A stretch of 64,000 bases of DNA from Eutreptiella sp. 'Long Island Sound 2002' (taxonomy: Eukaryota; Euglenozoa; Euglenophyceae; Eutreptiales; Eutreptiaceae): the NCBI GenBank assembly GCA_964036045.1, contig OZ038379.1, forward strand, positions 77,562,138-77,626,137, given 5' to 3'. The notes under the pieces were generated by a model. That model saw nothing but the letters and a program-made list of their open reading frames with translations, was not told the origin of the DNA and made no database searches. This document shows, in pieces, positions 41,743-55,615 of this stretch. Made by a program: the position numbers and the translations under genes. Each line of letters opens with the position of its first letter. Position 1 is the stretch's first letter.

Positions 41743-44096
41743 TAAAGAAGGTCCCTACCAGGACCGGCCCCCGCTGTGCCCCTTCCGCCTGTCACCCCTG
41801 CTGACTTGCTCCTGATCAGCGATTGCATTTCTCAAAGTCCAGGGTCCAAAATCCAAAAATATAGAAAATACAATCCTCCTTCAACCCTGAACAGCAACCA
41901 TATCCCACAAATACAGCAATAACCCAATCCACACTGCGGGCTTCCGTTCAGCACACAGGTTGTCCCACGGTGGCAGGCATGTACAAGAATTGCACCAAAG
42001 ACGAAAGCCCTGAAATTGGCATATGAACACAGATAAAGAAAAGTTGGGGAAAGAGGTAAACATACACAGACTCAGCCCTAGACCCCTCATTCCCTGAACT
42101 CAAGACCTTCCCCTGACTCACCAACATGCTGCCCTGAACCCAGTCAAATAAGATGGCTAAATGCCATGTGTCAAAAGTCACTACATAAACCCCAAAAATG
42201 TGTTCACTCCCAAGCCTCTAAATCCTAGCCCAAAAGGGGAGGTGGCGTGTCATGGCCTAGAGTGGCACTCAGGACCATGCCCTACCCTGACATAACCTTG
42301 GTAGGACTTGGAGTCGATTGGGCTTGGAGAACTGCCCCATGAAGATGACCTCACAACATGGCAAAATCAGGCAAATCACACCATTATGCCCAAAAGTCAA
42401 TTATATACTCAAAAATGCATACGGCAAATATTCAAATGCTCCATGCATGTGTCAAACCGGGAAATAGTATACAAGGGTGATATAGACCAAAGGTCCATGC
42501 CCAAGAATATTTTATCATTGGCTCCGAAACCCTCCTGTTATGTACATGACATGCTTCACAAGTCAACTCATGAATTTGAGACCTAATTTTGTGAGGCCTC
42601 GTGTGCCACGCCAAAGTGACCATGAGATCCGGCATATGGTGAGATACAACACCGAAGCATATGCCAACATATAGGCAACATACCATAGTTCACTGATCTC
42701 TAGGCACTTTACTGTTAGCCGACCAGTTGAGCACATAAAATACAAAAATGAGCATAAAATGAGGTCAAAAACATGCAAATAATGCCAAATTCAAGATGAT
42801 TACAATAGTATATAACTTCGCTCAACCATGGTATCAACATATGATTCAAAGCACAATTGCTTGGGACCATTTGCAAACAATCCCCCCACTTGGAACCCCA
42901 CTTGAACGCATAGGGACACCTTCGAACCTCCTCCCAACACGCACCATGAAAATGGGAAAATTGATAGTGGCGCTTGTGGGTCACTCTGTAAGCCCTCCCA
43001 CACGCACTATTCGAGCGGTAGACTTAGTCTAGCGCTATGGAGTTCACCATTGGGACATGGGCGAAGCCCTTGCCACGTATGACTCCATATATCTTCCTAC
43101 AAACGGAGATATATAACATGGGCGTGAGCATATCGAAGCACATACCATGCATATAACACATACCCTCAAAAGGTGGCTCCCACCATGATATGCCATGCCC
43201 CTCCATGGACATAACTACACGTTAAAAATACGTAGGAACCCAAGGAAAGTATCTATGCAACCCCAATACTCATGCAGTACACTCGAAAGTCGCAATAAAA
43301 TATTCAGTTGCACGGTCCAAGAGTTATATATCACTTTCTACCCTCTTGACCATTATCCCTTGCTACTCCGGGCATATGTACACATCAAAAGCGTTTGATG
43401 CTTCCTAAATTGAGTTGAGACCAAGGCGGTTCCAACCCATTTGTCAAAATTGATATTCCTCGCCGTGAGCCGGAGATATGATTCTTCAAAGTGGCCTCGC
43501 GAATCACTTTTGTTTCGACTATATCTCCAAGCAAAATGAAGGGCACAACAAAAGGAAGGTTGATTCGTGATCGGAGAAAAATGTATGACCACCCGAGATT
43601 CATCATATCAAGTGCGGCGATGGCGAAGTCGAGAATCCGATTCTGAAAGTCTGAAAAAATCGGATTAATTTTGCGAGTGTATAATATGAAAATTGCGGAA
43701 GCAACGAACCCTTTACTGATGAAATCTGACCCTTCATCGGGTTTTCCGCCAAAATGTCTGTAAATAACAGTTAACCAATCGGTTACCGCAAAATCGCGAG
43801 CCAACTGACAGTCGCCGATACATTGACAATCAGAACGAAAGGCGGAAAAATTACGGAAACATTATGATAAAAAAACCCTGTTGATTCCTGATGTTCTGAT
43901 ATATAAATCTCAGCTGGCGGCGCCTCGGTACTGAATACGGCCGCTCATAGCGGGAATGGCCAAACCTATCACACTATCACATCACGTTAGGTCAGGTGGA
44001 TGAGAGAGTATGATATCAGCCAATGTCGGCTTGCCGGCACATAGATACACACCCCAAGTGACCCAAAGATGACCACGGGGGTCCAAACCGGCTTCA
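41743..44096 (-). repeat. Element F 3' LTR
   Basis: 2354 bp, colinear with 52563-54915 and with D's LTRs (more diverged from the latter). Nothing coding seen. Confidence 0.9.
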
Positions 44097-44490
44097 CCCC
44101 CCTTCTCAGAGCGTTGTTACCGCTCGGAAGTCATTGAAGAGAGGACGGGAGGACCCCAATGGGCTCCAACCCCCCTCCCCCATGTCCCAAGGACACATGG
44201 AGGCCCCAAACACGTCGTAGGCGTCCCCCACGCCCCAAGGGAGCCGTGAGGACACTCATATATAGTGCCCTACGCCATATCTGGTCTCCTCTTGATCTAC
44301 AACATGGACCAAGGGGATCAAAGATAGAGAAACGTCGTCGGTCGACGTAAAAAAGTATACCATAATGAAATATATATGTGGAGATCAAGTGAAGGGGGTA
44401 TATGGCCAATCAAGGCCGAAAAATCCCCGGATGAACGCCCTCACCCATCTCCCAAGCACAAAAACAAACAAAAATGCCAAGGGGGATCCA
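44097..44490 (-). other. Element F 3' untranslated region and polypurine tract
   Basis: The complement of 44097-44107 reads GAGAAGGGGGG, the purine tract beside the 3' LTR. The rest is non-coding, as in D. Confidence 0.7.
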
Positions 44491-47400
44491 TTACGGTGCT
44501 ACTGCAGCCACCAAATGGACCAACACGTCCTTGACATCCAAAAAAATTTTCTTTTTTTTCAGATAATCCATCCAGACCGGGGTGTACCTCAGCACAAAGC
44601 TCCTCGGAGGCTCCCACGAATCCCTGGATGAGGCAATTCCCTTCCAACGGACTTTAAAAAGCCTCCCTCCAGGCGTCCCCTGGTCCGGCTCGTCCGCCAG
44701 GATCCTCTCCGCGGTGAAGTCGTCGTCCTCACCCTCGTCGTCCGAGTCCACATCGCCGGCCGTGAACTCGAAGGTGACGGGACGTCCGCTGGGGTCTGGT
44801 GCTCGGGGACGAAGCTGGGTGTGGTTGCGGTCCAGGATCTTGTTATCCCCCACACGAACCGCATGCACATCCTGCCCGACCTTCCGCACGATTACCCCCG
44901 GCACATACCAAGACGCCTGCCGATGCCTGGACAGGACATCCTTGTGGTGCCGCTCCACCCACACGGTGTCTTGGAGAGCATATTTCTGGACCTTTCCCTG
45001 CTTGAAGTACTTGGCGCTCTTCTCATGCTCGTCCTGAAGTGCCTTGCACACCTTGGCCGCCGTGTCGTCCGCCTCAGCCATCATAGCATTCGCATCCCGG
45101 GCCACTTTGCCATGGTTCATCCACGGGAGAGTGCGTGACACTCCATCCCGCAGGAACAGGATACGATCGGGCGACAGTCCAGTGGGTCCCGGAAGGTCAT
45201 GGTACGCCTGGAGTACTCTCCACAGCGAATTGAACCGATTCCGGCCCCGTTCGTCGATGTGCAGCTGGCGGAACTTTTCGAACATCTGCCGCCCGGCCAC
45301 CTCAGCCCGGCCATTCGACCGGCTGTGGTACGCCACGGTCTTGGCGTGCCGAATCCCCATGTGCTTGCACATCGTCTTGAAACACGTACCCACAAATTGA
45401 CTGCCCCGATCGCTGCAGATGACAGCCGGGACATCAAAAATTGTCAGCCAATGCCTGATCATGGCGTTGGCAACGTTCTTGGCCTGCAGACCCACTCCAT
45501 GCTTGTCCTTCTTGTCCTTCTTCTTGGACTTCTTGCCCGGGACCGCCACGACATACCCGCTGTGCCTGTCCACCGCCAGGATGACACAGTCATAGGTCTC
45601 TCCTTCCAGGGTGACCTCCGGCATGGTGAATACATCCATGGCTACGGACCGCATAGGGGCTTCCGGTATAGCTGTATACACCGGGTTGCCAGCCGTGGAG
45701 TGGTTCGGGCTCTTCGTGGCCCGACACACGGCGCAGTCGCTGCAGTACTTGTCCAGGAGGGCATAGTACCCCGGTGGGAACTTGAAGCGCCACTCCAGGT
45801 CCTGCTGCATCTTGTCCCGACCAGGATGCATGAGCTGGGCATTATGCCAGTGGTCAATGAGCTCCTCTGTTCGATTCTCTGGGACCAATAGCTTGTCCTT
45901 GAGGAACAGTTTGTCCGCATCCTCGGTCAAGCCCTCAGGCCATTCGTCGTCTGCCGGGGCGCTCACGGCATTCCAGTACTTGCTCCAGTGCTCGGATGCC
46001 GCATAGTCATCCGACCAGTCCTCTGTGAGCACCGACCTGACTAGCTCTACAGGGGCCACCATCCATTGCTCGAGGGTTTCCTCTCGAATAGCTTGGACGC
46101 GGGCGCCCCGGAACTTGGCCAGATCCGTACGGTTTGCCATCACCACAAAGCACTTGACCCCCTCTTGCTCCATGGCCTTCTCCATCTCGATGATGCGCTT
46201 GGCCTCCTCGGTCTCCTCGGCGTCCCCATGGCTGGATATGTCCATCCAAGCCTTGCCCGCGGGGTAGGCCCATCGACTGAGGCAATCTGCCACAGTGTTG
46301 TCCTTCCCCGGGACATACACGACGCTGAGATTGAACTTGGCGAACGTCTCATGCCATTGGGCCCTCCTTGCCGCCGGTCCCGGGGGGTGTCGACGTGCTC
46401 CTTGTGCCAGCTCTGCAAGGACTGATGGTCCGTACAAACCACCACCGGTTGCAATCCAATGTGGCCAGACCACTTCCTGAGCGCACAAACAATGGCGTAC
46501 GTCTCCTTCTCCCTCGCGGTCCAGGTTCGGCGTTGGCCCTCGGCCAGGATCCGGCTCCAAAACGCCACCGGTACGTGCGACCCGTCGTCCCGGATTTGCT
46601 CGAGGATCGCACCTACAGCATAGTCCGAGGCGTCCGTTCGTAGCACGAATCCCTTGTCCGGGTCAACCAGGAACAGCCCCAGCTGCCCCAGGAGTCGCTC
46701 CTTCAGGCGGCTGAACGCATCTTCGGCCTCAGGGGTCCAGGCAAGCTTCTTCTTGCTCCCCTTCCGGCCATCGAACTTTTGCACCTGCAGCACCTTGTGC
46801 AGCGGCCCCGAGAGTTCTGCATACATCCGGACATAGCCCGAATAGTAATTGCGGAACCCCATGAAGGACCGGAGTTCGCTGATGGTCTGGGGCTTCTCCC
46901 GGTGGTGCAGGGACGCCAGCTTCCCAGGCATGCCCGTGACCTACCACGTGACCCGCGAACTCCACTTCCTTCACGAAGAGTGAGGCTTTGGTGGGCTTGC
47001 ACACCATGTTGTGCTTGTCCAGCTCGCTGAGCAGTCGGCGCAGATCCTTCTCATGCGCGTCGATGAGCTCGTCCTCAGTCATGTTCGGGGTGCCGGACCC
47101 GATGATGATGTCATCCACAAAGGGATCGGCACAGTCCCGGACAGGACCGAGTAGGTCCTCCATCATGCGCTGGAAAGCGGCGTTGCCATTCTTGGCGCCC
47201 ATAGGCACCACTTTCCACTGCATGGGCCCCAGCGGCGTCGACATCGCTGTGCAGGGCCTGGAGTCCGGGTGCAGCGGCATCTGGTGATAGCCGTGTTTCA
47301 GGTCTAACACCGTGAAGATCCGCTTTTTCTGTTGTTTTTGGAGGATGGTGTCGATCAGAGGAAGCGAGTACAAGTCGTGCTCGGTTTGCTCGTTCAAACC

Positions 47401-49529
47401 CCTGTAATCCACCACCAACCTCCACTCGCCCTTTTCCTTCTTGGGTACGATAAAGGCTGGGCTGGCCCACTCACTGTCGGAGGGTTCGGTCCAGCCCCGC
47501 TCAATAAACTCGGCCAACAACTTCTTCATGGCCTCGGCCCGATCGCCCTGAAGTTGGTACTCCCGATGACGATAGATCTTGGGGTTCGGCTTCAGCTTGA
47601 TCCTTGCTGTGCCAAACCTCCCACGATCTGGAGGGTTCTTGTTGGCGACGCCACTGAATAGCCGCGGATACGCATTGATCAGCCTCTCCTTCAGCTCGGC
47701 GACCTTCGGATTCTCCTGGGCCTCTTCAGCCACTTGCTTCGGTATGGATACAACCGACCGCACTGCGGTATAGGCCTCTTCTGGGTCCGAGTCCGACTTC
47801 TCCTCGTCCGATATGCCGTCTTCATTGTCGTGGGGCGCGCTTCCCACCAATAATCTTCCAAAAATTTGCGGCATCGGGCTGGTTCTTGTCGCTCTCGGCC
47901 TCCATTCTTGCAAAATCCCACGTCGGCGGGTCCGACCCAACCGGACCATCATATTGGTCCGCGATGTGATCCATGACCCTCGCCACGAACTCATCCTTCT
48001 CGTACTTGCCGGTGACCAACATCTTGTCATCCCACCAATGCGGAGATGTGACCATGGCCCGCCCCTTCTTGGTTGCCACACGGTCGTGCATCCCCATCCG
48101 CATGTAGTTGACGACGTCGTCGATCTCGGAGTGGGACAGGATGTCAATGCCATCAACTGGCTGATCCGTTGCCTCCTTGGGCTCCAACATGACCCGCATG
48201 GGCACCGCCTCGACGCTATGGATGAATGCTTCATCACCAGTGGGCTGGGCTTGCGCCCCATCCACCAGGAAAGCCTTGGTACCACACGCTTGACACGGGG
48301 AGGGCATTGCTACACCCTTGGCGTCGATGAACAGCTCCTCCTCTGGCCCGAATGACATCTCATTCAGGGTGATGGAGTCCAGCGTCGACTTGAGATCTTC
48401 CAGCGGACATGGGTTGGATCCTATGCCGGTTATGACAAGGATCCCCTTCGCCCCATCCGCGACGCTCTTCTCCACCGTACGTCTGGTGTTGTCCAGGGAG
48501 CCATGCCAATACATGGGCACCCACTCCTTCAAACCCCAATGCCTATGCCAGGCGGAGTCTCCTCGATGCCAATGCCTCCTACACTTCCGCAAAAGTGGGG
48601 CATCCCGGGAAGCGAAGACGTCCGTCTCGGGCGCTTCGGCTCCCAGCGTCTGTATCATCCTGGCATACACCTGCGGCGCCATACCATACTCCGTGAGCTG
48701 AACTCCACAGTCTCCTCTGGACTTGGCACCGACAGCTTGTACTCTTCCTCAGCATTCCATTGGGATGATCCGCATGCATAGTCCATGGACAGCCATGTAA
48801 GGCATTCATCATCCTCCCGGACCAGCGTTACTCGATGGGGAAGGGCTCCAATGGCGTTGGCCACCATGAAGTCATACCCCATGATCATATCCCAATCTGT
48901 GATGTCGGCCACAAAGAAGTTCCCGGATAGAGTGCTTCTCTTCGCCAAATCAGGGCGGTTCAAGCGCTCATGCTCCCAGAATTCCATACTGATAGTGGCC
49001 TCATGGGTGCCACCACCCATCATCTCTCCATTGGCCACCTTCAGGCGTACCGGTCTACAACTTGGCTGCAGGGATTCTTCCTTGAACAACCCTCTCCGGA
49101 CCAGGCTCACCTGGGCACCTGTATCCACCAAAACATCCACCACCAACTCCTCTTGTCCGCAGCCGTAAACGCACCTTCAAGTGCAACTGCCGCTCATCGC
49201 CATGCGGTGTACGGACGACTCTCACGGCATGTAACTGTAGCACATCTGGGTGCATCAGGACTTCGAGGGTATGGTCACGGATGGTGTAGATCTAGGGCTG
49301 GTCCTGCCCGTCCACGGGGCTCTCCGTGGTCGCTCCTTCCTTCTTGCCACGTCCCTTGCCCACATAAACTTCCCTTGGCAGGGCGCTCCAGGGGTTGGGA
49401 GTGGCAAAACTCCGTTGTTTTGGCTCTTCTGGAGCCTTCTTCGGCACCCGATGTGCCTTCGCTTTCTCTCGGGATTGCACTGATTTTGGGAGGAGAGACC
49501 TCCGAGGTCCCACTCCCGTGGGGGCTCCT
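44491..49529 (-). pseudogene. pol: Element F Pol, frameshifted
   Basis: Domains on the minus strand: pol start (VPKKAPEEPKQRSFATPN), a stop near 49292 (TAG where D has AAG), protease (VDVLVDTGAQVSLV, about 49140), the DIRS-like domain (ETDVFASRDAPLLRKCRRH, about 48620), RT with KHGYHQMPLHPDSRP and catalytic FVDD (about 47110), RNase H (RTDASDYAVGAILEQ, about 46640), integrase HHCC, D (SVAMDVFTMPE), D (VICSDRGSQFVG) and E (SNGRAEVAGRQ), and a chromodomain (GGRLFKVRWKGIASSRDSWE) ending at TAA 44491. The last 2.1 kb (46560-44491) is one open frame covering RNase H tail, integrase and chromodomain. Frameshifts lie near 49450, 49150, 48730, 47835, 46935 and 46375. Where D has integrase stops, F still has sense codons. 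Confidence 0.88.
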
Positions 49530-52500
49530 CTAGACCTGGCCTGCCGCAGCTCCCTCCTGCTGCGATCCGCTCAGACTTTGTCCACCACGTTGCTGGGCTT
49601 TGAGTTCCTCCAACGTCCTCAACATGTCCTCAGGAACCTCCTCGATCGACCTCACTCGTCGGTCTTGGACAGGTCCACCACCATAGCCTCTTCCTCCACC
49701 TTTCCCTTGGCCTTTGCCTTGGCCTTTTCCCCCGTCTCCGCCCTTCGCCTTCCCATCGGCAATCCGCTGCTCCTTGGGCTTCATCTCGGGGTGGGCGGCG
49801 AAGTAGGCCTTCTTGTCCGCCTCATACACTTTGCACTGACGGTGGTCATGTGCATGGTTGTTTCCCTTGCCATAACAGACCCAGCAACCGTCGTGCTGAG
49901 ACCTGTATTCCCGGAACGAGAGCGGTGGGTTCCCGATCCTCCTTGGCTCTTTGCCCTTCTTGGGTCCCACCCGGTTCCATCTGGACCCATCCTGCCCATG
50001 GTCCCTAACGTTGTGCGCCACAAACGCGAAGAAACGGGCCTCCTCGTGATCCTCCCGGGACCCGGTCCAGTGGTCTTGGCCAATTCCACTACCATCCTCC
50101 GCGGAGTTGGCTGTGTCCTCCTGGATCTCCCAAAGATGGCGGTCTTCTCGGTGGCCTCGTTGTCCATGACCATTTCGATCCTGCACGTGGGCCTTGTTCT
50201 TCGCATTGAGCTTCAACTCCACCGTGATGTACTTCACGATCTCGTCCAGGCTCATGCGGGCGAAGATGACCTGCATCCTCAGCGGCTCCCCGCGCCTCCA
50301 CTCCACGTTGTTGAGGCGCATCAGCCTTCGCCCCATGGTGTCGCCGAATACCTCCACGTAGACGGCGTTCTTCAACCCCAACATTCGGCTGGGCTCGCCG
50401 AGGTTTCGCCGGAAGAACTCCATTATTCCGGCGTGGGTGTCCTCCGATGCCATGATCCGTACGGCCACGCGCTTCTTTGCTCTCTTCTTCTCCTCATCCT
50501 CCACTCTTCTCTTCCAGTGCCCGGGGAGGACGTCCTTCAGCAAGTGTCGGATCTCGCTGGCCTCCTTCCAGTCCTCCACCAGCTTGAGGCTTCTTCGGTA
50601 CTTGCGGATGTACCGATTCCATTCTCGGACCCTCAGTTCCCCGCGCTCCAGCGGCAGCGGAATGGACCACAAATCCTCCAACTTCTGGTTGGGGGCGTCC
50701 ACTCGCTCCTCGTCCTCCAGCCACTGGAGGCAGGCTTGCTCCGTCTGGATCACTCCCTCACGGATCTGATCCCTGAGCTCCTCCTTCAGGTCCTGCGCCA
50801 GCCTGTGTGGGAATGTCCGACATACCCACTTGTCCCTTGGCGCTCCCCTCATCTCGCCGACGACCTCCTCGGCGAAGTCCTCCCAATCCAGATGATGTCA
50901 ACCAGGTTGGAGCGGTTGGCATCGTAGTAGGGGATTTTGATTCCCCTGAGGTCGTCAATCCTGATGGTGTCTCCGACGTCTCCAGCCACCACTCCACCGA
51001 GACGGATACCACCTGTGGCCGGGGGGTGTGAGTACACTCCCCGTACATCCCTCTCCTCCATGTAGTGCGGTCCAGTTGGGCCTGAATCCATGGGGTTTGG
51101 AATGCGGGAAGGACTTGCTCCACCGGCTGTCCATATCCCCGTATTGGGGTCCTTCACCCACAGGTTTCCGCCTGGGTGGCCTCGACCATGTCCGTCGGCG
51201 CTTCCCATGGTTCGCCCCTGCATGGTCTGCCTCGGGATCTCCTCTTCCGCATAAACTGCATGGGCAGTCGTAGTGGTCGCTGGTTCCTGGGCAGCGGCAT
51301 GGGACATCAGTACCGTCAGGCTCCTCGGGTCCGTGGTTGCGTGCCCTTCCCGCATGGACCCGGCCGGTGCCGTGTGTTCCCCGAGCATTGTGGATTCGCT
51401 GAACATGGGAACAAACGGCAGCGCACCCGGGTCAACACGCGGAGGCGCGTAGGGTGCCTCTGCCGGGCCGCCCATGGGTTTATCCATGGCGCTCCAGAGG
51501 GTCTTAACCCGCTCCACCAGCTCTGCCGCTGCTGGCTTTGCCGGGAGCTCCGGACCCGAGGTGAGGGGCTGTCGCTCCTCTAGCCTCTTCAGGCGTCCCG
51601 ACATGTCCTCCACTAGGTGGAGGAGGCTGTCCACCACTCGCTGCTGCTTCTGCAGGGCCAGCTCCAGATTCTCCCGGTACCGGTCCCGTTCCTCTCGCAG
51701 CTCCGCCATGTCTCTCTCCCCGGCCGACTGGTCATCCAGGATCCCGGCGACGTCTTCCTCTAGGCCGTCCTTCGCGTTGTCCAGGCGGTCGAGGCGATGC
51801 ACGATGGCGTCCATCCCCATCTTTGGGTACTTGCCCATGAAGAAGGACACGTGCTCGCAGTGGCACTCAGCGTGCTTTCCACCTGATCCGGCGCATACCG
51901 CGGTTCCCGGCGCCTCGGACTCCTCCGCCATGGGTGTGTCGCCCATGCTATCCCGCCTTGGCTCCGTGTGCCGGGCCACAGGCGCCGTTCTGGCTCTGGC
52001 GGGCCTCTCCAACGCCTCGGCGTCATGCTCCAGGCTGGGTTCTGGGGCCGTGTTTGCCCTTGTGGGCGGTCTGGCCGTCTCCTCCGACTCCAAAGGTTGC
52101 TCATAAGCTGTCCGATAGCCCTCGGAGTGCCCCTCGGAGTCCCACAGCCTGACCGGGCTGGAGTCCGTATCCATAGCCCCGGCGTCCCCTGCCGCGGGCT
52201 TGGGTGACCCGCGCTTCCGGTAGCGCCGGTCCCGTCCTCCACTGCTGCCTGAATGGCAGGTCTCCTCAGAGTCCTCCGCGGCGGAGCGGAGGTTGCATGC
52301 CTTTCGGCAGCAACGCTCACACATGGAGACCAGGTCCTCCATGTCAAGTCCTCCTCTTCCCGAACGTCGTACTTCTCTTCGGGCTTCAACTTCTGGAGTT
52401 CGCCATGCTCCTGAGCGTCTCGGCTCTTCTCTGGCTCCAATCTCCAGCGTGGTCTCCACCGAGTCCACAATACGCACCCGGGGTGTACTTGGGCAGGGCT

Positions 52501-52648
52501 CATAGGGGCCCAAGTCCCCGGGTCGGCGGTAGGTAGGGGCAGCAGGTACGCCTCTGCTACCATAAAGAAGGTCCCTACCAGGACCGGCCCCTGCTGTGTC
52601 CCTTCCGCCTGTCACCCCTGCTGACTTGCTCCTGATCAGCGATTGCAT
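49530..52648 (-). pseudogene. gag: Element F Gag, one frameshift
   Basis: Colinear with D's Gag. It opens at an ATG (52648) 86 bases inside the 5' LTR and runs across the primer site, as in D. A single frameshift near 50890 divides it into 52648-50849 and 50852-49530. The coiled coil, capsid segment (RVDAPNQKLEDLWSIPLPLE), zinc-knuckle-like box (CWVCYGKGNNHAHDHRQC) and Gly-rich basic tail (GQGKGQGKGGGRGYGG) are all present. It ends at TAG 49530-49532 in the same context (GTC TAG AGG AGC) as D. Confidence 0.88.
52550..52562 (-). promoter_or_regulatory. Primer binding site of element F
   Basis: The complement reads TGGTAGCAGAGGC, identical to D's site, directly against the 5' LTR end. Confidence 0.7.
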
Positions 52649-54915
52649 TTCTCAAAGTCCAGGGTCCAAAATCAAAAAATATAGAAAAAACAATCCTCCT
52701 TCAACCCTGAACAGCAACCATATCCCACAAATACAGCAATAACCCAATCCACACTGCGGGCTTCCGTTCAGCACACCGGTTGTTTCACGGTGGCAGGCAT
52801 GTACAAGAATTGCACCAAAGAGGAAAGCCCTGAAATTGGCATATGAACACAAATAAAGCAAAGTTGGGGAAAGAGGTAAACATACACAGACTCAACCATA
52901 GACCCCTCATTCCCTGGACTCAAGACCTTCTCCTGACTCACCAACATGATGCCCTGAACCCAGTCAAATAAGATGGCTAAATGCCATGTGTCAAAAGTCA
53001 CTACATAAACCCCAAAAATGTGTTCACTCCCAAGCCTCTAAATCCTAGCCCAATAGGGGAGGTGGCGTGTGATGGCCTAGAGTGGCACTCAGGACCATGC
53101 CCTACCCTGACATAACTTTGGTAGGACTTGGAGTCGATTGGGCTTGGAGAACTGCCCCATGACGATGACCTCACAACATAGCAAAATCAGGCAAATCACA
53201 CCATTATGCCCAAAAGTCAATTATATACTCAAAAATGCATACACCAAAATTCAAATGCTCCATGCATGTGTCAAACCGGAAAGTAGTATACAAGGGTGAT
53301 ACAAACCAAAGGTCCATGCCCAAGAATATCTTATCATTGGCTCCGAAACCCCTCCGGTTATGTACATGACATGCTTCACAAGTCAACTCATGAATTTGAG
53401 ACCTAATTTTGTGAGGCCTCGTGTGCCACGCCAAAGTGACCACTTGATCCGGCATATGGTGAGGTGCAACACCGAAGCATATACCAACATATAAACAACA
53501 TGCCATAGTTCAGGGATCTCTAGGCACTTTACTGTTAGCCGACCAAGTGAGCACATAAAATACAAAAATGAGCATAAAATGAGGTCAAAAACATGCAAAT
53601 AATGGCAAATTCAAGATAATTACAATAGTATATAACTTCGCTCACCCATGGTATCAACATATGATTCAAAACACAATTGCTTGGGACCATTTGCAAACAA
53701 TCACCCCACTTGGATCCCCACTTGAACGCATAGGGACACCTTCAAACCTCCTCCCAACACGCACCATGAAAATGGGAAAATTGATAGTGGCGCTTGTGGG
53801 TCGCTTCGTAAGCCCTCCCACACGCACTATATGAGCGGTAGACTTAGTCTTGCGCTATGAAGTTCACTATTGGGACCTGGGCGAAGCCCTTGCCACGTAT
53901 GACTCCATATATCTTCCTACAAACGGAGATATATAATATGGGCGTGAGCATATCGAAGCACATACCATGCATATAACACATACCCTCAAAAGGTGGCTCC
54001 CACCATGATATGCCATGCCCCTCCATGGACATAACTACACGTTAAAAATACGTAGGAACCCAAGGAAAGTATCTATGCAACCCCAACACTCATGCGGTAC
54101 ACTCGAAAGTCGCGATAAAATATTCAGTTGCACGGTCCAAGAGTTGTATATCACTTTCTACCCCCTTGACCATTATCCCTTGCTACACCGGGCATATGTA
54201 CACATCAAAGGCGTTTGATGCTTCCTAAATTAAGTTGAGACGAGGCGGTTCCAACCCATTTCTCAAAATAGATATTCCTCGCCGTGAGCCGGAGATATGA
54301 TTCTTCAAAGTGGCCTCACCAATCACTTTTGTTTCGACTATATCTCCAAGCAAAATGAAGGGCACAACAAAAGGAAGGTTGATTCGTGATCGGAGAAAAA
54401 TGTATGACCACCCGAGATTCATCATATCAAGTGCGGCGATGTCGAAGTCGAAAATCCGATTCTGAAAGCCTGAAAAAATCGGATTAATTTTGCGAGTGTA
54501 TAATATGAAAATTGCGGAAGCAACGAACCCTTTACTGATGAAATCTGACCCTTCATCGGGGATTCTGCCAAAATATCCGTAAATAACAGTTAACCAATCG
54601 GTTACCGCAAAATCGCGAGCCAACTGACAGTCGCCGATACATTGACAATCAGAACGAAAGGCGGAAAAATTACAGAAACATCATGATAAAAAAACCCTGT
54701 TGATTCCTGATGTTCTGATGTATAAATCTCAGCTGGCGGCGCCTCGGTACTGAATATGGCCGCTCATAGCCGGAATGGCCAAACCTATCACACTATCACA
54801 TCAGGCTAGGTCAGGTGGATGGGAGAGTATGATATCAGCCAATGGCGGCTTGCCGGCACATAGATACACACCCCAAGTGACCCAAAGATGGCCACAGGGG
54901 TCCGAACCGGCTTCA
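52563..54915 (-). repeat. Element F 5' LTR
   Basis: 2353 bp. Bounds are set by the primer site on one side and the cacg target duplication on the other. Confidence 0.9.
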
Positions 54916-54919
54916 CACG
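54916..54919. repeat. Target site duplication of element F, right copy
   Basis: cacg, identical to 41739-41742. Confidence 0.75.
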
Positions 54920-55615
54920 CTTCGTAGAGGACACCCTGCCGCTCCACCACTTGAACTCCTCAACCAACTAACGAGCATCCCAAGAATTGATGAATTTTTG
55001 TAATTCACGATAGTCTGAACCAAATATTCCATTCTCTTCCATGTAGACTCCGAATGCATCCCTTCTCCCACCAACTCAGAAATAGGCCGACTCCATTGGT
55101 TGAACCAACTGCTTTGGGATGCGGGTCTTGTCTTGCTATACCCCAATGGGAAATACACTCCCAACCCCCGCATTCAGCAAGCCAACTCTCAACCCAAAAA
55201 GCACGTCCTCACCTCTTCCAAGGCCGTGGTCGCCGAGGCACCAGCCGCAACCACCCACATTTCCCTCGCCAAAGCAGCGGCTATCTTCGGCGAAATTGAA
55301 AAAATCATTCCACTCCATTTCTCGTCCATGTCAATTGGAACATCACTCCATTACGAGATCACCTATACCAACGACGACTCTCCAATCATTGCACATGGTC
55401 GAGAAATCAGAGGGATCAATTTCTCTCAAGGTCAGAACATCAATCTCCAAAAACAACAATCTCTAATTCACAACAAGCGCCTCACCACCGACCAAGAGCA
55501 CATCCATGAATGGTCTGTCATCGAACAGCTCGGAGCTGACTTGGGTGCCAAGAGTCATAAAAATCAACTTCTCACCAATAAACCTCCCAATGCCCAATAC
55601 ACGAAGCGAAAATGA
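54916..55615 (+). pseudogene. LINE H ORF1, 3' part
   Basis: Continues ORF1 in frame from the cacg at 54916. It reads LRRGHPAAPPLELLNQL, then has TAA (55001) and TGA (55016) in frame, then WLNQLLWDAGLVLLYPNGKY and a mixed region to a stop at 55615 (PPNAQYTKRK). Both internal stops can come from single transitions (CAA to TAA, TGG to TGA). No known domain is recognised. Confidence 0.55.

Larger units (their letters stand above)
41743..54915 (-). mobile_element. Element F: 13.2-kb Ty3/gypsy chromovirus, same family as D
   Basis: Minus strand. The 5' LTR is 52563-54915 and the 3' LTR 41743-44096 (2353 and 2354 bp); they start TGAAGCCGG and end GACCTTCTTTA. The primer site TGGTAGCAGAGGC adjoins the 5' LTR and a GAGAAGGGGGG tract adjoins the 3' LTR. 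The 4-bp target duplication is cacg. Gag and pol match D throughout, including the UAG between them and the DIRS-like domain, but F has several frameshifts. Its host site is ORF1 of LINE H. Confidence 0.92.

Noticed and set aside
49395-50927. 510-codon + strand frame inside F gag
   Set aside because: Antisense shadow of F gag.
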